Shown: piece by piece, positions 23,401 to 35,911 of the stretch
Layout of the letters: each line of letters opens with the position of its first letter
Position numbering within the stretch: position 1 is the first letter of the stretch
NCBI GenBank assembly: GCA_025765615.1
Contig: JAIVFJ010000051.1
Location: 248,001 to 312,000 of the forward strand
DNA from: Zopfochytrium polystomum
Taxonomy: Eukaryota; Chytridiomycota; Chytridiomycetes; Chytridiales; Chytridiaceae
DNA: 64,000 bases
Reading direction: 5' to 3'
Notes under the pieces: model-generated
Database searches by the model: none
The model's input: only the letters and a program-made list of their open reading frames with translations
What the model was told of the DNA's origin: nothing
Position numbers and translations under genes: made by a program

Positions 23401-26400
23401 GTTGCTCAAATGTCTTCAATACAAGCTCAGGTGTTGTAGCACTGGAGAAGTTTAGACCAACGACCTCCATTTCAGGCAATTTCCGCAAAGCAGCAAACAA
23501 GGTCATGGTCTTATATGGGTGTTAGGACTTTCGTAGAAAACATCCCAAATTTGCCTCACCTTTCCAGAGCCAGGAGGTCCACATAAGATCAAAGGCTTGT
23601 GCTCGGACAGCCAGGAATAAAGAACCTCCTCATGGCGTAGAGTATCCACCGTTGGAACCACAACATCTGCCGCTGCAACATTGTGAGTCTCAATCTCCAC
23701 TGTTGGCACTTTTGTATGCCAGGCAACCCATTCTCCATTGCCAATCATAATGTCATAATCAATGACACTTGCAGAGTCTGCTGGCATATCAATGGAAGTG
23801 GCAGTCCGAAGGAATTCTCCCAGTTTAGCTCGGAAATCCAGCTTAGCATCACCAGCAAAACTCCACACAAGCGACAACATCAGGCGCTTTGTGACATACT
23901 TCTCAAGGAGGTCCATGCTCAGAGGGAAATCAGGATGTCCAGTGTCGTATTCATAGACATTCCAGATAGTTTTGTTGATCAATGAGAAAAGAGTTGTCAA
24001 CACTCTCATTCTTGTGAAGTCCATGATGTGATCAAATGACTGAGCATGTTCGAAAGTGCGAATCACAAGGCCACGTTCGCCAAAGAATGGAGCAAGAATC
24101 TCTGCCACACGCCTCTGTGTCATCACAAGTGGCGAGACTGACTCTTCACCATCCTCCTTCTTTCGAAGTGACAAGGGTGTGTCGTCCTCCCCGTCTTCCA
24201 GTGAGACGTTGCGCAGGGTGTCAAAGTAGTTTTGGAACACCATTGAGTACGACAAAACATCCTCACTGAACCAGACCATGCCGCAGCGACTGACAGTTGC
24301 GAGGGTGGCATATCGAAGGGTTTCAACTTCAAACATAATACGCACGTTCTTGGGCAGTGCAAGTCGCTCTCCGTTGGGAAGTGTCAACAGTCGGTTGTCG
24401 TCCAGAACAGAATTGAGATTTTCAACCCATTCGGGGTCCACGTCACCATCAAATATGATCCAGTGGCGACGGTTGCTTTCACCTCTGACATTGTCAATAA
24501 TTTTCCTCAGGATATGGGTAAAAAGTCCGTCAGTCCACTCGCGTGTGGTGGCATCCATGTAACCGTAAAGGCTCTCCTTTGACATGGCCTTGGGGTCAAT
24601 AACGTAAGAGCTCCCTTCAACTCCATCCACAATCTCCAAGGCTTCAAGGAGAACACGCCAAGCAGTAGACTTGCCAGACCCAGAGGGGCCAACCATCATC
24701 AGACCGTGATGGATGTTTTGAATTTGGTAAAGTTGGATGACTTTCTCAAGCCAGAAGTCACCCCCAACAAGCAGCTTTTTTGCGCAGACTTGCGCAATCC
24801 CATTCTTCAGTTTGTGGAGGCTCGCAGGAATGTATTCCACACCACGAAAGACATCTGCCAGCAAGCTGAAGTAAGAGCGTATTAGGTACTGAGACAACCA
24901 GCAAAAGAAACTGACCTTTGGAGCAGTGGAATATCTGCTGCCACTAACTTTGGAACCATGGTCTCGCGAACACTTTGAATCAGAATTTCCTGTTCAACAG
25001 TACTGTCGGAAATACGAAGCTCTGCTTGAGCTCGGAACTTGTCCCAATCATCATCGCTGCTGGCAGATTCCCGCAGAGAACTCAATCGGTCACGCTTGAG
25101 GTTTCCAGCACTGACTAGGACACTTTTCAAAGACCGAAGGCCAAAGTCATAGTGGCTCTGCGACGAAAGCTGCTCATCACAAAGTTTGAAAAGTGGAACA
25201 ACCTTGGATGCAAGAAGCTCTGCAGTCTTAAAGCCTTGGCTGTACAACATAACCTGGGCAATGAGCTCTCTGTCCGGGTGTGTCATTGCAATGCTGCGGA
25301 AGAGTTTCTTCAAATTGTCAGGCAAGTTGGAGCGACCAGCATAGCCAGGGTTCATGGTAATGAAAATCCCTAGAATCTGCATGAGAAAGTCCCGAAACAA
25401 AGGAATCGACTTAAGCGGCTCTTACCAGGTGCTTGGGTTGACACGAAGATTTTTACTGACAATCTCAACTTCCTGTCCGCTCTTCAGTCCCAGTTGAATG
25501 GTTTGAATCTGCTGTGAAACTGCCGACAAAATCCGCTCTTCCAATCGGTTGAATTCATCAAAGCAGCCCCATGCTCCAACTTGACACAAACCAATGAAGA
25601 TACGACCCATAGCTTGGAAGTCAAAGTTTTCGTCACAGCAGAACACTAGCACAAAGCGGCCAAGTTGAACACCAAGAGCTTTGACACTCTCAGTCTTGCC
25701 AGTTCCGGCAGGACCGAACGGACTTCCTCCAAGTCTGCTATCAAGGGCTTGAGTCATGGTAAGGTAGCACCGATCGGTAAGCGGGGTTTGCACAAGGCGT
25801 TCAGGCACACCCAGGTACTCATAGCCATAAGTGAATGACGCATTTGCCATTCTAACTTCAAGGAAGCTGACACCACTTTCGGAAGGTGGAAGCATATAAA
25901 ACCGCATCTGGTAGAGCCATGTAAAGTCTTTCAGGGAGGCAACCTTGCTGGAGACCAAGCTTCGTACGACATCTCGTTGATGCACAAGCTCAGTAATCAA
26001 GTGCTCGCATTTCTTACGACGAATAGGTGGGAGGTCAGTCAAGACCAGGTCTGCAAGGACATTCAAGTAGTTCTCTATAACTTCCATGGATCTTGTAAGA
26101 GTCCAGTCCTTCTTTGTTCGGTCATCCAATGCTTTCTCCACTGAGCTTGTCCAGACTGTTTGGGCAGACAAGACAACAAGCTGAGCAGGAAACTCTTCAA
26201 TCCAAGCAAGAAACTTGGGAGAATCCAGCTCAGGTTCAAAGTAAAAGGCGGAGATAGATGCCACGGCATCACAGAGTAGGATTGCAAGGCTATTCTTCAT
26301 TTCCCTCTCCAACTGAGTCAACCAGTCATTGATTCGAGTGTGCTGCTTCAAAGAAACTGGCGCCTTCAGTGGAATAACCTCACCCTCATTTGAGGCAATA

Positions 26401-29400
26401 GCTGTGATGAGAGAAGAATCTTCGCTGAAGGAAATACTTGATATTCCTGCAAACATTTTCTTGAAATGTTTCTGAATGCGAGCGAGATCTTTGCTGTTTC
26501 CAATGATCTCAAGAAGATCTTCATCACCGACAAAGTAGAATCTTGGGAATGAAGATCTTTCTCTCTCCAAGTACTCGCCCAAAGCCTTCTGGATCTTTGA
26601 AAGAAGCTCTGCAAGCCGCTCCATTGATTTGTGGATTCCTTGAATATTGAGAACGTCTAGCACGTTTGGTGACTTGTACACCTTTTTCATGACGGTCATA
26701 AAATCGGCATTCATATTCTGGAATCGGGTGGACTCCTGCGGCAGTAATTGCTTAATGTCGGCGCTTCCAGTGAAAATTCCTTCCAAATAGACCCATTGGC
26801 GCTGAACGTCGATCCAAACATCAAAGAGCACGTGGATTCGATTCAACTTGTCCTCCCACGATGAAGCCTCCTCCTCAAACACCTTGTAGTAGGGTGAGTG
26901 CTTCATGGCCGTCAAAGAGTTGAGATGTTCAGCACACTTCAGGAACAGGTCATCCCAGCCACGAACAAGTCGGCACTTGTTTTGGTAATTAACAAGTTCA
27001 ATTGTGTATGAGGACCAGACTTCTTTGACTTGCTTCAAGAATTCCTCCTAGAGCCATTTCACCTTGTAGCTGCGGTGATGACTTCACGGACCTCTGTTTC
27101 ATTCTTTTTCAAGTCGGCGTCCCACAGGTGGCCAATGGTCAGCTCCATGAGGCTGACCTTGCCATCCAATTTCAATGCTTTAAATAGGAGTCTCCAGTGA
27201 CGGTCCCGGAGGGCCTCAGACTTCAAGTCAGTCACAATAGGATTCACTTTAAGAAGTGCTTTGAGCGTGTCTTGCATGTATTCAAAGGCAGCGTATTGAC
27301 GAGTGCGGTTTGGCATCTCCTTTGCTGTGTTGACGAGTTGGTCCAGTTGCTGTTTGACTTTTCGAGGGGAAACAGAAGCCCAGAGAGTCTCCTTCAAGTC
27401 ACCCAACGATTGCCAAACTTTGGAAAGCGCATTCCAGACGCCCTTCAAGTCTCTGACTTCTTCCAGAATAGGTTCCAATCGATCGTTGACAACAAGATCC
27501 AAATCGAGCGCCTCCTTTGCCCTGCACAACAGGTCATATTCTTCCTTCAGACGTGTGACACGGCCTTCGAAGATATTCAAGCCCTGGGTTGCAGCTTCAG
27601 GCTTCAGGTTCCCTTGAATTGGCTTCGAAGTCTCCCACTCAGTGATGATGTCCTTGATCTTCTTTTCTACCACTTCATCCTCTGCAACAACCTTCAATTG
27701 CAGTGCCGCTATTGGCAAAGAGTAAGCTCAAAGAAGGTTTGAGGATTGAGTGCTTACCCATCTGCTCTTGAATTGCAGCATTCTTCCTATTCAATATTTC
27801 ATTGAATGCACTCCACTCTCCATCAACATTATCAGTGAAGAGCCAATCACTGGGGAACTGGTAGCGTTGCCGTTCCAGAGATTTCTGGCACTGACGGAAC
27901 AGTTCCACTTCGTCAGCCCATTTTGATAGCTTCTTCTTTGCGTCCTGGATGAATGTGATAATTGCAACAGCCTCTGCGGTGGTGCTTGCCTCAAGGGATT
28001 GCTGCTCCAAGTCAGATCGGGCCTTTCCAATAGTCGAGTGAAACGTCCTCATGCTTGCATGCAAGTTTGGCTCCAAATTTGTTGACAACCTCTCGCTGCC
28101 ATTGATCATACTTGGCATTGACTTTTGCTTGCACCTGGTCGTAGTCAATGGATAGCGATCCAAAACGCTTCTCAGGTTTCAGAGTTATCAAAGGTTCCTC
28201 GTGCTTTTTTGATTTCATGGACTAATTGCTGCCATAGACTCAAGTTGTCTCCAACTTTGGTGTACACAAAATCATTCTCAAGGTCCCACAAGCTCTGGTA
28301 TCGAAGCCACTGGGAAACATACTCGTTGACCACCCTGAGCTTAGACTCGATAACTTCGTATGCATTCAACAGAGTAGGCCCACCAGCCTTTGCAAGCTAG
28401 CAGAGATGTTAGTGGCACTGTTGCACTGTTATAATATATGACTTGCCAAAGTTCGGTAAGTCTCAGCTTTGGTGGAAAACTCTAGTCCCACACTAATGCC
28501 ATAGTTTGAGCTTTGGATACGGCGTAAATCGCAGATAATATCTTCACATAGGTCAGTCACAATGAAATTTTGAAAGAGAAACCTTACTGAGCCAGCTATG
28601 GAACTGAAGGTACCAGTTTGCACGAGCGTACTCCATTGGTGGATCAAGAAACATAACCTGGTTGCGAAGGCGAATTTCATGGACAAATGGTTTGATTACG
28701 GGGGCCATCTCGTTGTTGCTCTTGATGAATAGTGGTCTCATCCAAAGTTCCTCGCCTGCCCTTCACTCGCCGATTGAAATCAGAGTCACTTTCGTCAATC
28801 TGGTGAACAAACTCTGTCACCCAAGCCTAAAAACTTGTTAGGAGAAATAGAGACAAGCTTCCTGTTGTCTCAGCACCTTAATTGCGGCCTGTACCCGAGA
28901 GGCCAAAACAGCCTCAATTCTCAAATCCAGCTGTTCTGTCCAACTTTCCAAATTTGAGAAAGAGCCAAGGTTTAAGCTATCAATCTGCAAAGCAAGAATT
29001 TCTCAGCGATACAAGAAATGGCACATAAACTGCTTACCGCTCTCTGGATTTTATCCAAACATTCCTGGAAACGTTCTTTCACATACGGGCAGTTCTTCAG
29101 CTCTTCAACAGCAAGGTTGATTTCTTCACAGATTGTAATAGCAGTGTTCACTTTGTCCTGGAAATTGGACATTGTGGAAGCAAATGTTCGAACAAAGACA
29201 ACATGCCGGTTTTCCCGGTAGTCAGGGCCAGGGTTTGCGCCAAACGGCCTTGCATCGTACTGAAGAAAGCAATTGAGTGGAGATATCATAAAAACAGGCG
29301 CATTCATACAGTGTTGACGAAATAATCCCAGCGTAACTGGATGCCCTTCGCGATGTGAGATTGAACATCTTTCCGGTATCCAGCAACCAAAGGAATGATC

Positions 29401-31915
29401 AACTCGTTGCGGTTCATCTTTGAGATTGTCTGCGCGTAGGTCCTAACGGTCTCATTAAGCGAAACTGCGAATGGGTAGACACGCTTTGCATCCTTTGCAA
29501 CATTGGCAACAGTATGCGGCACTTGGTAGTTGAGCCAGAGCAGATTTCGGACCTCTTTGAACAAAGTGATGATCTGGGAGTCGAAGTTGATGCCCAGTTG
29601 AAGGGTGTTCCCAGAGGCACGGTTTTTTGAGATGTCGAAAATTCTTCCAGAGACGTTTAGATCTCTCCGAGTAATTTCTGCAAGCCAAGAGTCGAAGACA
29701 GGGCGAGTATCCAACTTTTTGTTGAAAGAACTGCTTTCACTTTGAAGTTTCTGTCCTTCAGAGTACAGCTCCCAACTGATGCGGTTAGTTGAGTTGAAAT
29801 AGGGCAAATCTGACTTACCCCTTTCCAAGCACGTCTTCAACTCGATTCATGTACAGAGCAAGTTGCCTCTCAATTTGACGAGCCCAGAGAATTGCACCAG
29901 AGATTGCAGGAAGGTCACGTAACTGGCTCATGTGGAAAGCTTCAGAATTTCTGTAGTGCATCTTAAACTTATCATGCAGCTTTTTAATGTCTTCCTTGAC
30001 ATTATCAATGAGCTGAGCTTGGTATTCCTGAATAGCTCCTCGAATCTTCGGCCTTACAAACAATGCGTTGAACTTTGAAAACACACGGAACATTTCATTC
30101 GCATTCTTGGCCGTGCCCAACCTGTCTCTGAGGCGGGCTATAATTTGGTTCTCAACACGAGCGACACGTTCGTTGTAGCTATTTTCAGCAGCGACCCATA
30201 TGTCTGTTCCCTCTGGAGTAACATCCAAGACATCGATATTCTTGACACTTTCATAGGCCAAAACCACATCTTCAACAGGATTGACATCAGACAAATTGAC
30301 CACAGCCTCTTTCGACATTAATGACTTCTCAGGCTTCATCACTCGGAGGATTGTGTTGTAGAGTTGCTCATGTTGCTTCCGGAAAGCACGTACAAAGTTT
30401 ACTCGCTCCTGAAGTTTTGTATGGGCATTGTTGAACTTGATGGGGATAATCTTCTCGGACCGTTTTCGAGTGACCTCTCTTGCAATATTTGTGAACTCCT
30501 TCACTTGATCATCCCATGTTCGGAAAACTTCTTCACATCCTTCAGTCGCTTTATCGAAGTCGTTGTACTCCATGAACATAAGCCGACGACTTCCAAGGAC
30601 TTTCAGCAGTTGGTCGTTGAGGTCTCGCGAAATAGCGTCAACAAGCGGAAGGGCACGCTTGATGGGGTAGGGTGACAGCTTTAACTTCTTGTTCAAGTGA
30701 CCGAACACAAGAATGAGGGCCTCTTGAATTTTCTCCACATCCGTAGCTGAAAGCAGCTCATTCAACGGAAAATCTCGCATAAGTTGATTGTACTTTTGGA
30801 CTTTGTCCATCGCCTCCTTCAGGCCAGTGTCGGCGAGAAAACTGACAGTAGCATGAAAACGTTTCGCATGCTTGAGAACGTCCAGGGTTAAGACGATTTG
30901 ATCGCTCTTCAGCTGCTCGTCAATCTGCGCAAGAACACGCTCCATGCTCAACCAGAAGTTGATCTCTTGACTTGCTGTGCCGGAAGCAGGATCACGCGAA
31001 AGTTTTGTAACCTTTTGAATTTCTTTAATCCATCCGTTCACGTCTGCTTGAAGCTTGTTCAGGAACGGAGACTCGTTCACAACATCCCCAATTGCATCCA
31101 CATTGACAGCGTGTTCCATTTTCACGGCATTGTTCGACCGCGCGCTGGACAAGAGGGTGAATATTCAATGATATTTCTGGAATGTCCACGTTTTGCTGCA
31201 ATTGTAAAAGGGATAGTTCGAGTTCTGCAATCTTCTTCTTTGCCATTGGAACTCCTGGGTAGAGCGCGTGATCAGAGAGAAATGCAACAGCACGTGACCT
31301 TACCAGTCTTACTATCCTTCTCATCTCTTGGAGCAGCTCCGGTGGTCTTAGCTGCAACGTACGCTTCAAAAAATGGAGCGACGGCATTATGGATGTACGA
31401 GTGGAGAGCCTCGTAAGGGTTTCCTCCATCAAACGAGCCAGGTAGATTGATAAGATGTACTTGAAGCTGCATGGGCCGTGACGATTCGATGACGGGGGTT
31501 CGCTTAATGAGGGCAAGCGAAGTGGCTTGAGAGTCTGAGTACGTGAGCTCAAGCTGAACGGAATACACATAACCTAAATTACCAGATGCATGCGCTGGTC
31601 AGTTAAAAGATAAGAAAGCAGGATGACTTGCTTTCGTCCTTCCGGGCTTCGTTCCTCTCTTTGATCACGTACAGAACCTGGACTGCGGGGTCTGAACAAA
31701 AGCGGCGAAGTCCGTTCAGTCGTTTCTGTCGAGTTTGGTGCAAGAAGGGTGGACCGAACATCTTGTGGGTCTGCATCGAGAACAACAGGCAGCAATCTTT
31801 CAAGATGCAGTCTAATGCTTGTCGTGTCCGCAGATGCCGAGGACGACGGAATGATCGCCGAGTTGGACGCAGTCACTGACATGCGCGTCTCGACGGGGCC
31901 AATTCCGTCTTCCAT
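17084..31915 (-). CDS. DYNC1H1: Cytoplasmic dynein 1 heavy chain
   Basis: Minus-end-directed microtubule motor for retrograde and intraflagellar-base cargo, mitosis and nuclear positioning. About 4,400 residues over many exons; start at 31915, stop at 17084. Visible in order: N-terminal tail ([48 protein letters not shown]), linker ([27 protein letters not shown] type block), AAA1 Walker [16 protein letters not shown] near 25700, AAA2 [12 protein letters not shown] near 24680, AAA3 GPPGSGKT near 23570, AAA4 GVSGSGKT near 22490, stalk coiled coils around 20880-21700 with the microtubule-binding tip, AAA5/6 and the cytoplasmic-type C-terminal barrel ([10 protein letters not shown] ... [13 protein letters not shown]). 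The [19 protein letters not shown] and [20 protein letters not shown] blocks are specific to DYNC1H1. About ten single surplus bases interrupt the frame (see findings), and a GA microsatellite sits in the last intron. Codon use is less GC-rich than neighbours. Confidence 0.96.
17349..17419. repeat. (GA)n microsatellite in the last dynein intron
   Basis: About 35 GA units, the longest simple repeat of the window. It separates the exon ending at the conserved ANSFALTGG block from the final exon ([20 protein letters not shown] onward) of the cytoplasmic dynein gene, so it forms most of a short intron read as (TC)n on the sense strand. Confidence 0.95.
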
Positions 31916-33922
31916 GCCGAAGCTTTACCAAATGTCAGCGAATGGCGCTGCAATCCTTGGAAGAAACAAAGGACGATTGATTGTAAGATCAGCCAGAAGC
32001 CTTTGGGGCAGGATGACGCCGCGGTACTGTGCCTCGACGAGCGCACATTGGATCGTGCGGCGGATGTTTCCGTGGTTTGACGCCATCCCGATATCCCATT
32101 TCCCCAAACGGGCTATCGCCGTCCATACCTTACAATGACCTTACTATGAAGATCGCCGACCTCTTGTGATCGGGACCTAAGATGTCAACTAAAAGGGCAG
32201 AAACCATTAATTTTTGGTGGGTAGTGGATTGCATAGAAATGAGCCTGGATTCGTTTGATGGTTGCGATTGGAGGATGATGCCAAGCAAGCTCGGCCGCGA
32301 CATACGCGCCCGACCCCCAACACCCCGATGGCCTTGGAGACAGCTCTCTCTTTTCCTCCAACCACACTCCCGACGGGGTCAATGCCATGCAAGCATCGAC
32401 CAGGGAGAATGCAATCAGAGCTGGCTCCTCACCTATGTCAGCGTATGGTACAGTAATCGTGAGTTTCGATAGAGGAAGATCTGATCGGAAAGATGGCGGA
32501 GAGTCGGTTAGTGATCGGTAGCATGGGACTGGAACCCCTCACAAGTCGAACGACGCGCAGCAATCGGTGTTGTGCGAATTTTCAATCACGTGACTTTATT
32601 CACTTGGAGCTTGAGCGGCCACCCAATTTAAAGAGACGTGGGGATTCGGCGCCGTACCAAGGATCGTTTGTAATCCAGAAACCCAAACGGAGGCAGGATT
32701 GAATCAAAAAAGAAGCTGTATATGCCGGTCATCACACGCTATTTGGGAGCAAACGACCGACACTCAACGTCCCCAAGCCCGTTTGCGCTGGCATTATTGT
32801 TAATCTCAAGCGGCCTGCTGGGACCGTCGCTCCTGGGGTGCCGCAGGCTATGGACGTACGATATCAACACGCGAAGCTCGTACAGGGGAAACAGCAGCGG
32901 CGCAATCAGCTCTCGCCTCTTCCATTGCGCGACACCGTTGGCGGTCCCAACGGCCCCACCGGTTCGAATTGGCGTCGTCGTCTTTCGGCTTGCGCAGCCG
33001 TCCGTCGTCGCGTCTCAGCATTGAACATTTTCCGCAGTCTCCCCAGCGCGGCAAGGTGAGGGGGAGCTGTGGTAAATAGTGTGGGGCAGATTGGAGCAAG
33101 AACTTGTCGGTGGCGTGGAAAAAAAGGGGCGGCGACACAAGCCACTGAGAAAGCCCAAGAAAGGCCTTGGCGAAGTAGCGGTGGCGAGCCTATGTCCCAC
33201 GATAACTCTGTCCAATGTTCAATAAATACTTTATTCATCGGCCTCACGGGTTACTTGATCTGGTCTGAGAGATACAGACAGGCAGGAACACAGACAGACA
33301 GACAGAGAAGCACTTGCAAAGAGGCCCCCATCATCGAACCTGGCTGGGTCGGTTAAAGACGGGCCTGTTGGGTAAAGGGGAATGAAGGAATGCAGTTGGG
33401 AACGTACCTATTAGAAGAAAACGACGAAACGGAAAGGAAAATTCAAAGGACGAAACCAGCGATGAGCAGTTCGGGAGGAAGAGACCGATAATATACGATG
33501 GGAGCCAAGCACGAAATCAGGCGCCCATGCGCGCTCAAGCCGAACAACCCAGGTCATCCACGGCTTCCAAGGCCGATCCACAAGAGCTTAGAATTTCGAA
33601 ATTCGAACAGGCTCGAGGTGGCGAATAACCAGTGACAAGCTGGAAAAGGAAGTTCTATTGTTGTTCGGCCCATTCTATGTGTGACAAACGATGGAGGAGA
33701 TGAAGGGTAGTAGGTACTAAAGAGAGAAACAATCATTCAAGAGAGGAAATGGAAGTGAGGGAAAGAGAGAAAGAGGCAAGCGTGAGCAAGAGTGCGACAG
33801 AGGGAGGGAAAGGGAGAGAGAGAGAGAGGAATCGACAAAGGGTGGCCCGAATAGGGTGAGAGGTGGTCCATGGCAGTTATGCGCACACAAACAGGACCGC
33901 CAAAGGCCCAGCAAACAACAAC

Positions 33923-34222
33923 TGTTCTGGCAGATCGGAGCAAAGTCAGTCCGAAGCCCGTCACTCAAGTCAGGCCAGGGCCACGCCAGACACAACCTGT
34001 CACATGCGCGGCTAAGCAGGTGCAGAGTGCCGCCTTGGCATTAAATGCCCCGTTGTGTTAGTCTGCACTCGGACCGAAGGGAAAAGAGTGTAATTGGAGA
34101 CGGCACCAGACAAGGGAGACAAGAGTGTTCTGACAAATTGGGCAAGCTCTGTCCGAAGCCTGTCACTCAAGTTGGGCTCGGACCACGTTAGACACAGCGT
34201 GTCACATGTGCGGCTAAGAAGT
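33923..34222. repeat. Diverged direct repeat pair (about 98 bp each)
   Basis: The segment 33923-34020 and the segment 34126-34222 align over nearly their whole length with scattered substitutions and small indels. Shared blocks include TGTTCTG, GTCCGAAGCC, GTCACTCAAGT and GCGGCTAAG. The copies are about 200 bp apart in the same orientation. Confidence 0.8.
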
Positions 34223-34415
34223 TCAAACGTGTTGGCATTCAACGCGTTAGTCTTGCTTGACGCCAAGTCCAACCGCACCGTGAGGCAGCGGTGGAGCTTT
34301 GGGTGGGCTGAGTAAGTGTAGGTGGGATGAAGGTGGAGGATTAGGTGTCTATCTATGGGGTGTGATGAGGTGTGGTGTTTGCGGGGTGGGTGGTGAGGAT
34401 GGCGCAGTAGGGTGA

Positions 34416-34695
34416 AGTCGAAGTTAAGTTCAGAGGGGTGGAGAGTGAAAAAGATTGATGACATTGAACACTAGGACAAGATGAGGCGGAGAGTAAAACG
34501 CAGAGCCAAGAAGAGGTTTGGGGAGGAGGAAAAAAGTGGAGACGGCAGGAAGGGTCGAAGTTGGCTTTGAGGGCAGGTTCAGAGTGATGCAGAGTGCAAA
34601 GTCCTGAAAGACTGGGCAATATGACACAGAGAGTATACAGCAGAGCCAAGAAGGGTTTGGGTGAAGAGAAAAAAGGTGGAGACGGCAAGAAGTGT
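34416..34695. repeat. Tandem duplication, two units of about 140 bp
   Basis: 34416-34555 and 34556-34695 share GTCGAAGTT, GAGAGTA, CAGAGCCAAGAAG, GGTTTGGG and GTGGAGACGGCA in the same order and spacing. Best preserved half: 34488-34550 versus 34629-34692. Confidence 0.8.
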
Positions 34696-35893
34696 TTGCT
34701 GAGGTGGAAAGGTCTGGGTTTGTTGGCGACAAAGACTTGGATTTGATTTGACACCCGAGTAAGGGTGAAGCGCGAGACGTGGGTTGGAACATCGTGGGAG
34801 AAGGCATCAGACCGAGAGAAAGTGAGGAGCTAGGATTGGCTTTTGGACTTTTCAATTTTTTTTTTTTTTTTTTTTTGTTTTTGGGGGGTGGGCGGGTAAA
34901 CTGCCAGAAAGTTTGGAGAAATGAATCCATCGAGGAAATCATTTCTTTCTACCGTTTTCGCGCGACTGGATCGCTTCTCGCGAGGGGGACAAGCGTGAGT
35001 GGTCCTTCAGTGGAGCGGATGGAAGTTCGCCCAAACGGGAGCCAAGTCACCAGCATCAGCCGCATCTTGGCTTGCAGGTATGTGGCCGGTAACAGGCAGC
35101 TTTTTACGGTAGGGGTTTCAACTTTGAGGTCCACTTTAGGAGTGGCGAAGTGCGAGGATAGGGGTCTGTCGGCAGCCGATGCAAACATGAGGACCACTCA
35201 CATACCTTGCTTAGGGCGACCCACGCACGGTTAGGAGCGCGGAAAGCTCCAAAGTGAGACTGGTTAGGAGACTGGTTCTTGCGGATCTTTTTTTTTTTTT
35301 TTGATTTTTAATTTTTTTTTTCTTTGGATGGGGACGGAAAATCCGTTCGGCCATCGGCTGGTGGGTCTTCTGTAGACTTGCTTGCTTGCAGCGGGCGCGG
35401 GTTAATTGGGGCGTGGCGGTCGAGTCGGTCCATGGCTCGGTCTTGGTCAGGTCAGGTCAGGTCAGTCGGAGGCGCGAGGCGGGGGAGCGAGAGCGAGAGC
35501 GGCGGGGCAAGGATAGGAGGGGGAGGGGGCTCCGGTGGGCGCGTATTTATTTATTATACCCACCCGCTCTGTGCGTCGTTCTTCATCTTCAGCCCTCGTC
35601 TGTCGCGATCGGTCGCGTTGCCCTCCGTCAGCCAACATTAATAAAATCACGGCGACGAGACAATGTTGCTCTTGGGGGGTGTGGCGGAGGCGGGTCTGTC
35701 TCCGCCCCTGTCCCGGTTCGGGGTGGGTGGGAGGCAGTGTGTGACGCGGTGATGGTGGACGGTCGTGCACGTGAGACACTCTCGCCGGTTCAAAAGAAAA
35801 CACGAAAAAGTTCGTATAGGACGAGTTTATTCTAAAGGTGGGCGAGGAACAAGCAATGCCCTTGAAGCAACAACACAAGCATTACCCGATCGT

Positions 35894-35911
35894 CTACTCT
35901 GTCAATTGACA
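35894..35911 (-). other. 18-nt terminal microexon of the DNAH6-like gene
   Basis: After ALL, a GTACGT donor opens an intron (35912-35975) ending TTCAG. The exon then encodes Cys-Gln-Leu-Thr-Glu and TAG, almost identical to the CQLSE ending of animal DNAH6. Reading through the donor instead would add an unrelated tail. Confidence 0.85.

Larger units (their letters stand above)
31916..35893. other. 4-kb spacer between the two dynein genes
   Basis: The largest non-coding stretch. It should hold the 5' region of cytoplasmic dynein and the 3' region of the axonemal dynein. Open frames on both strands have no domain or coherent composition. It contains two pairs of diverged duplicated segments, a GACA tract (about 33290-33304), a GA-rich tract (about 33765-33830), poly(T) runs near 34857 and 35290, and a GGTCA pentanucleotide repeated about four times near 35448-35465. 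No tRNA or transposon signature was found. Confidence 0.65.

Noticed and set aside
32500..32560. Possible tRNA because of a GGACTGGAACCCC-like stretch
   Set aside because: No acceptor-stem complement or D/anticodon arms could be found at the right spacing.
34353..34942. Long minus-strand Ser/Pro/His-rich frames in the dynein spacer
   Set aside because: They read through the duplicated segments and poly(T); both repeat copies translate differently, so there is no coding constraint.
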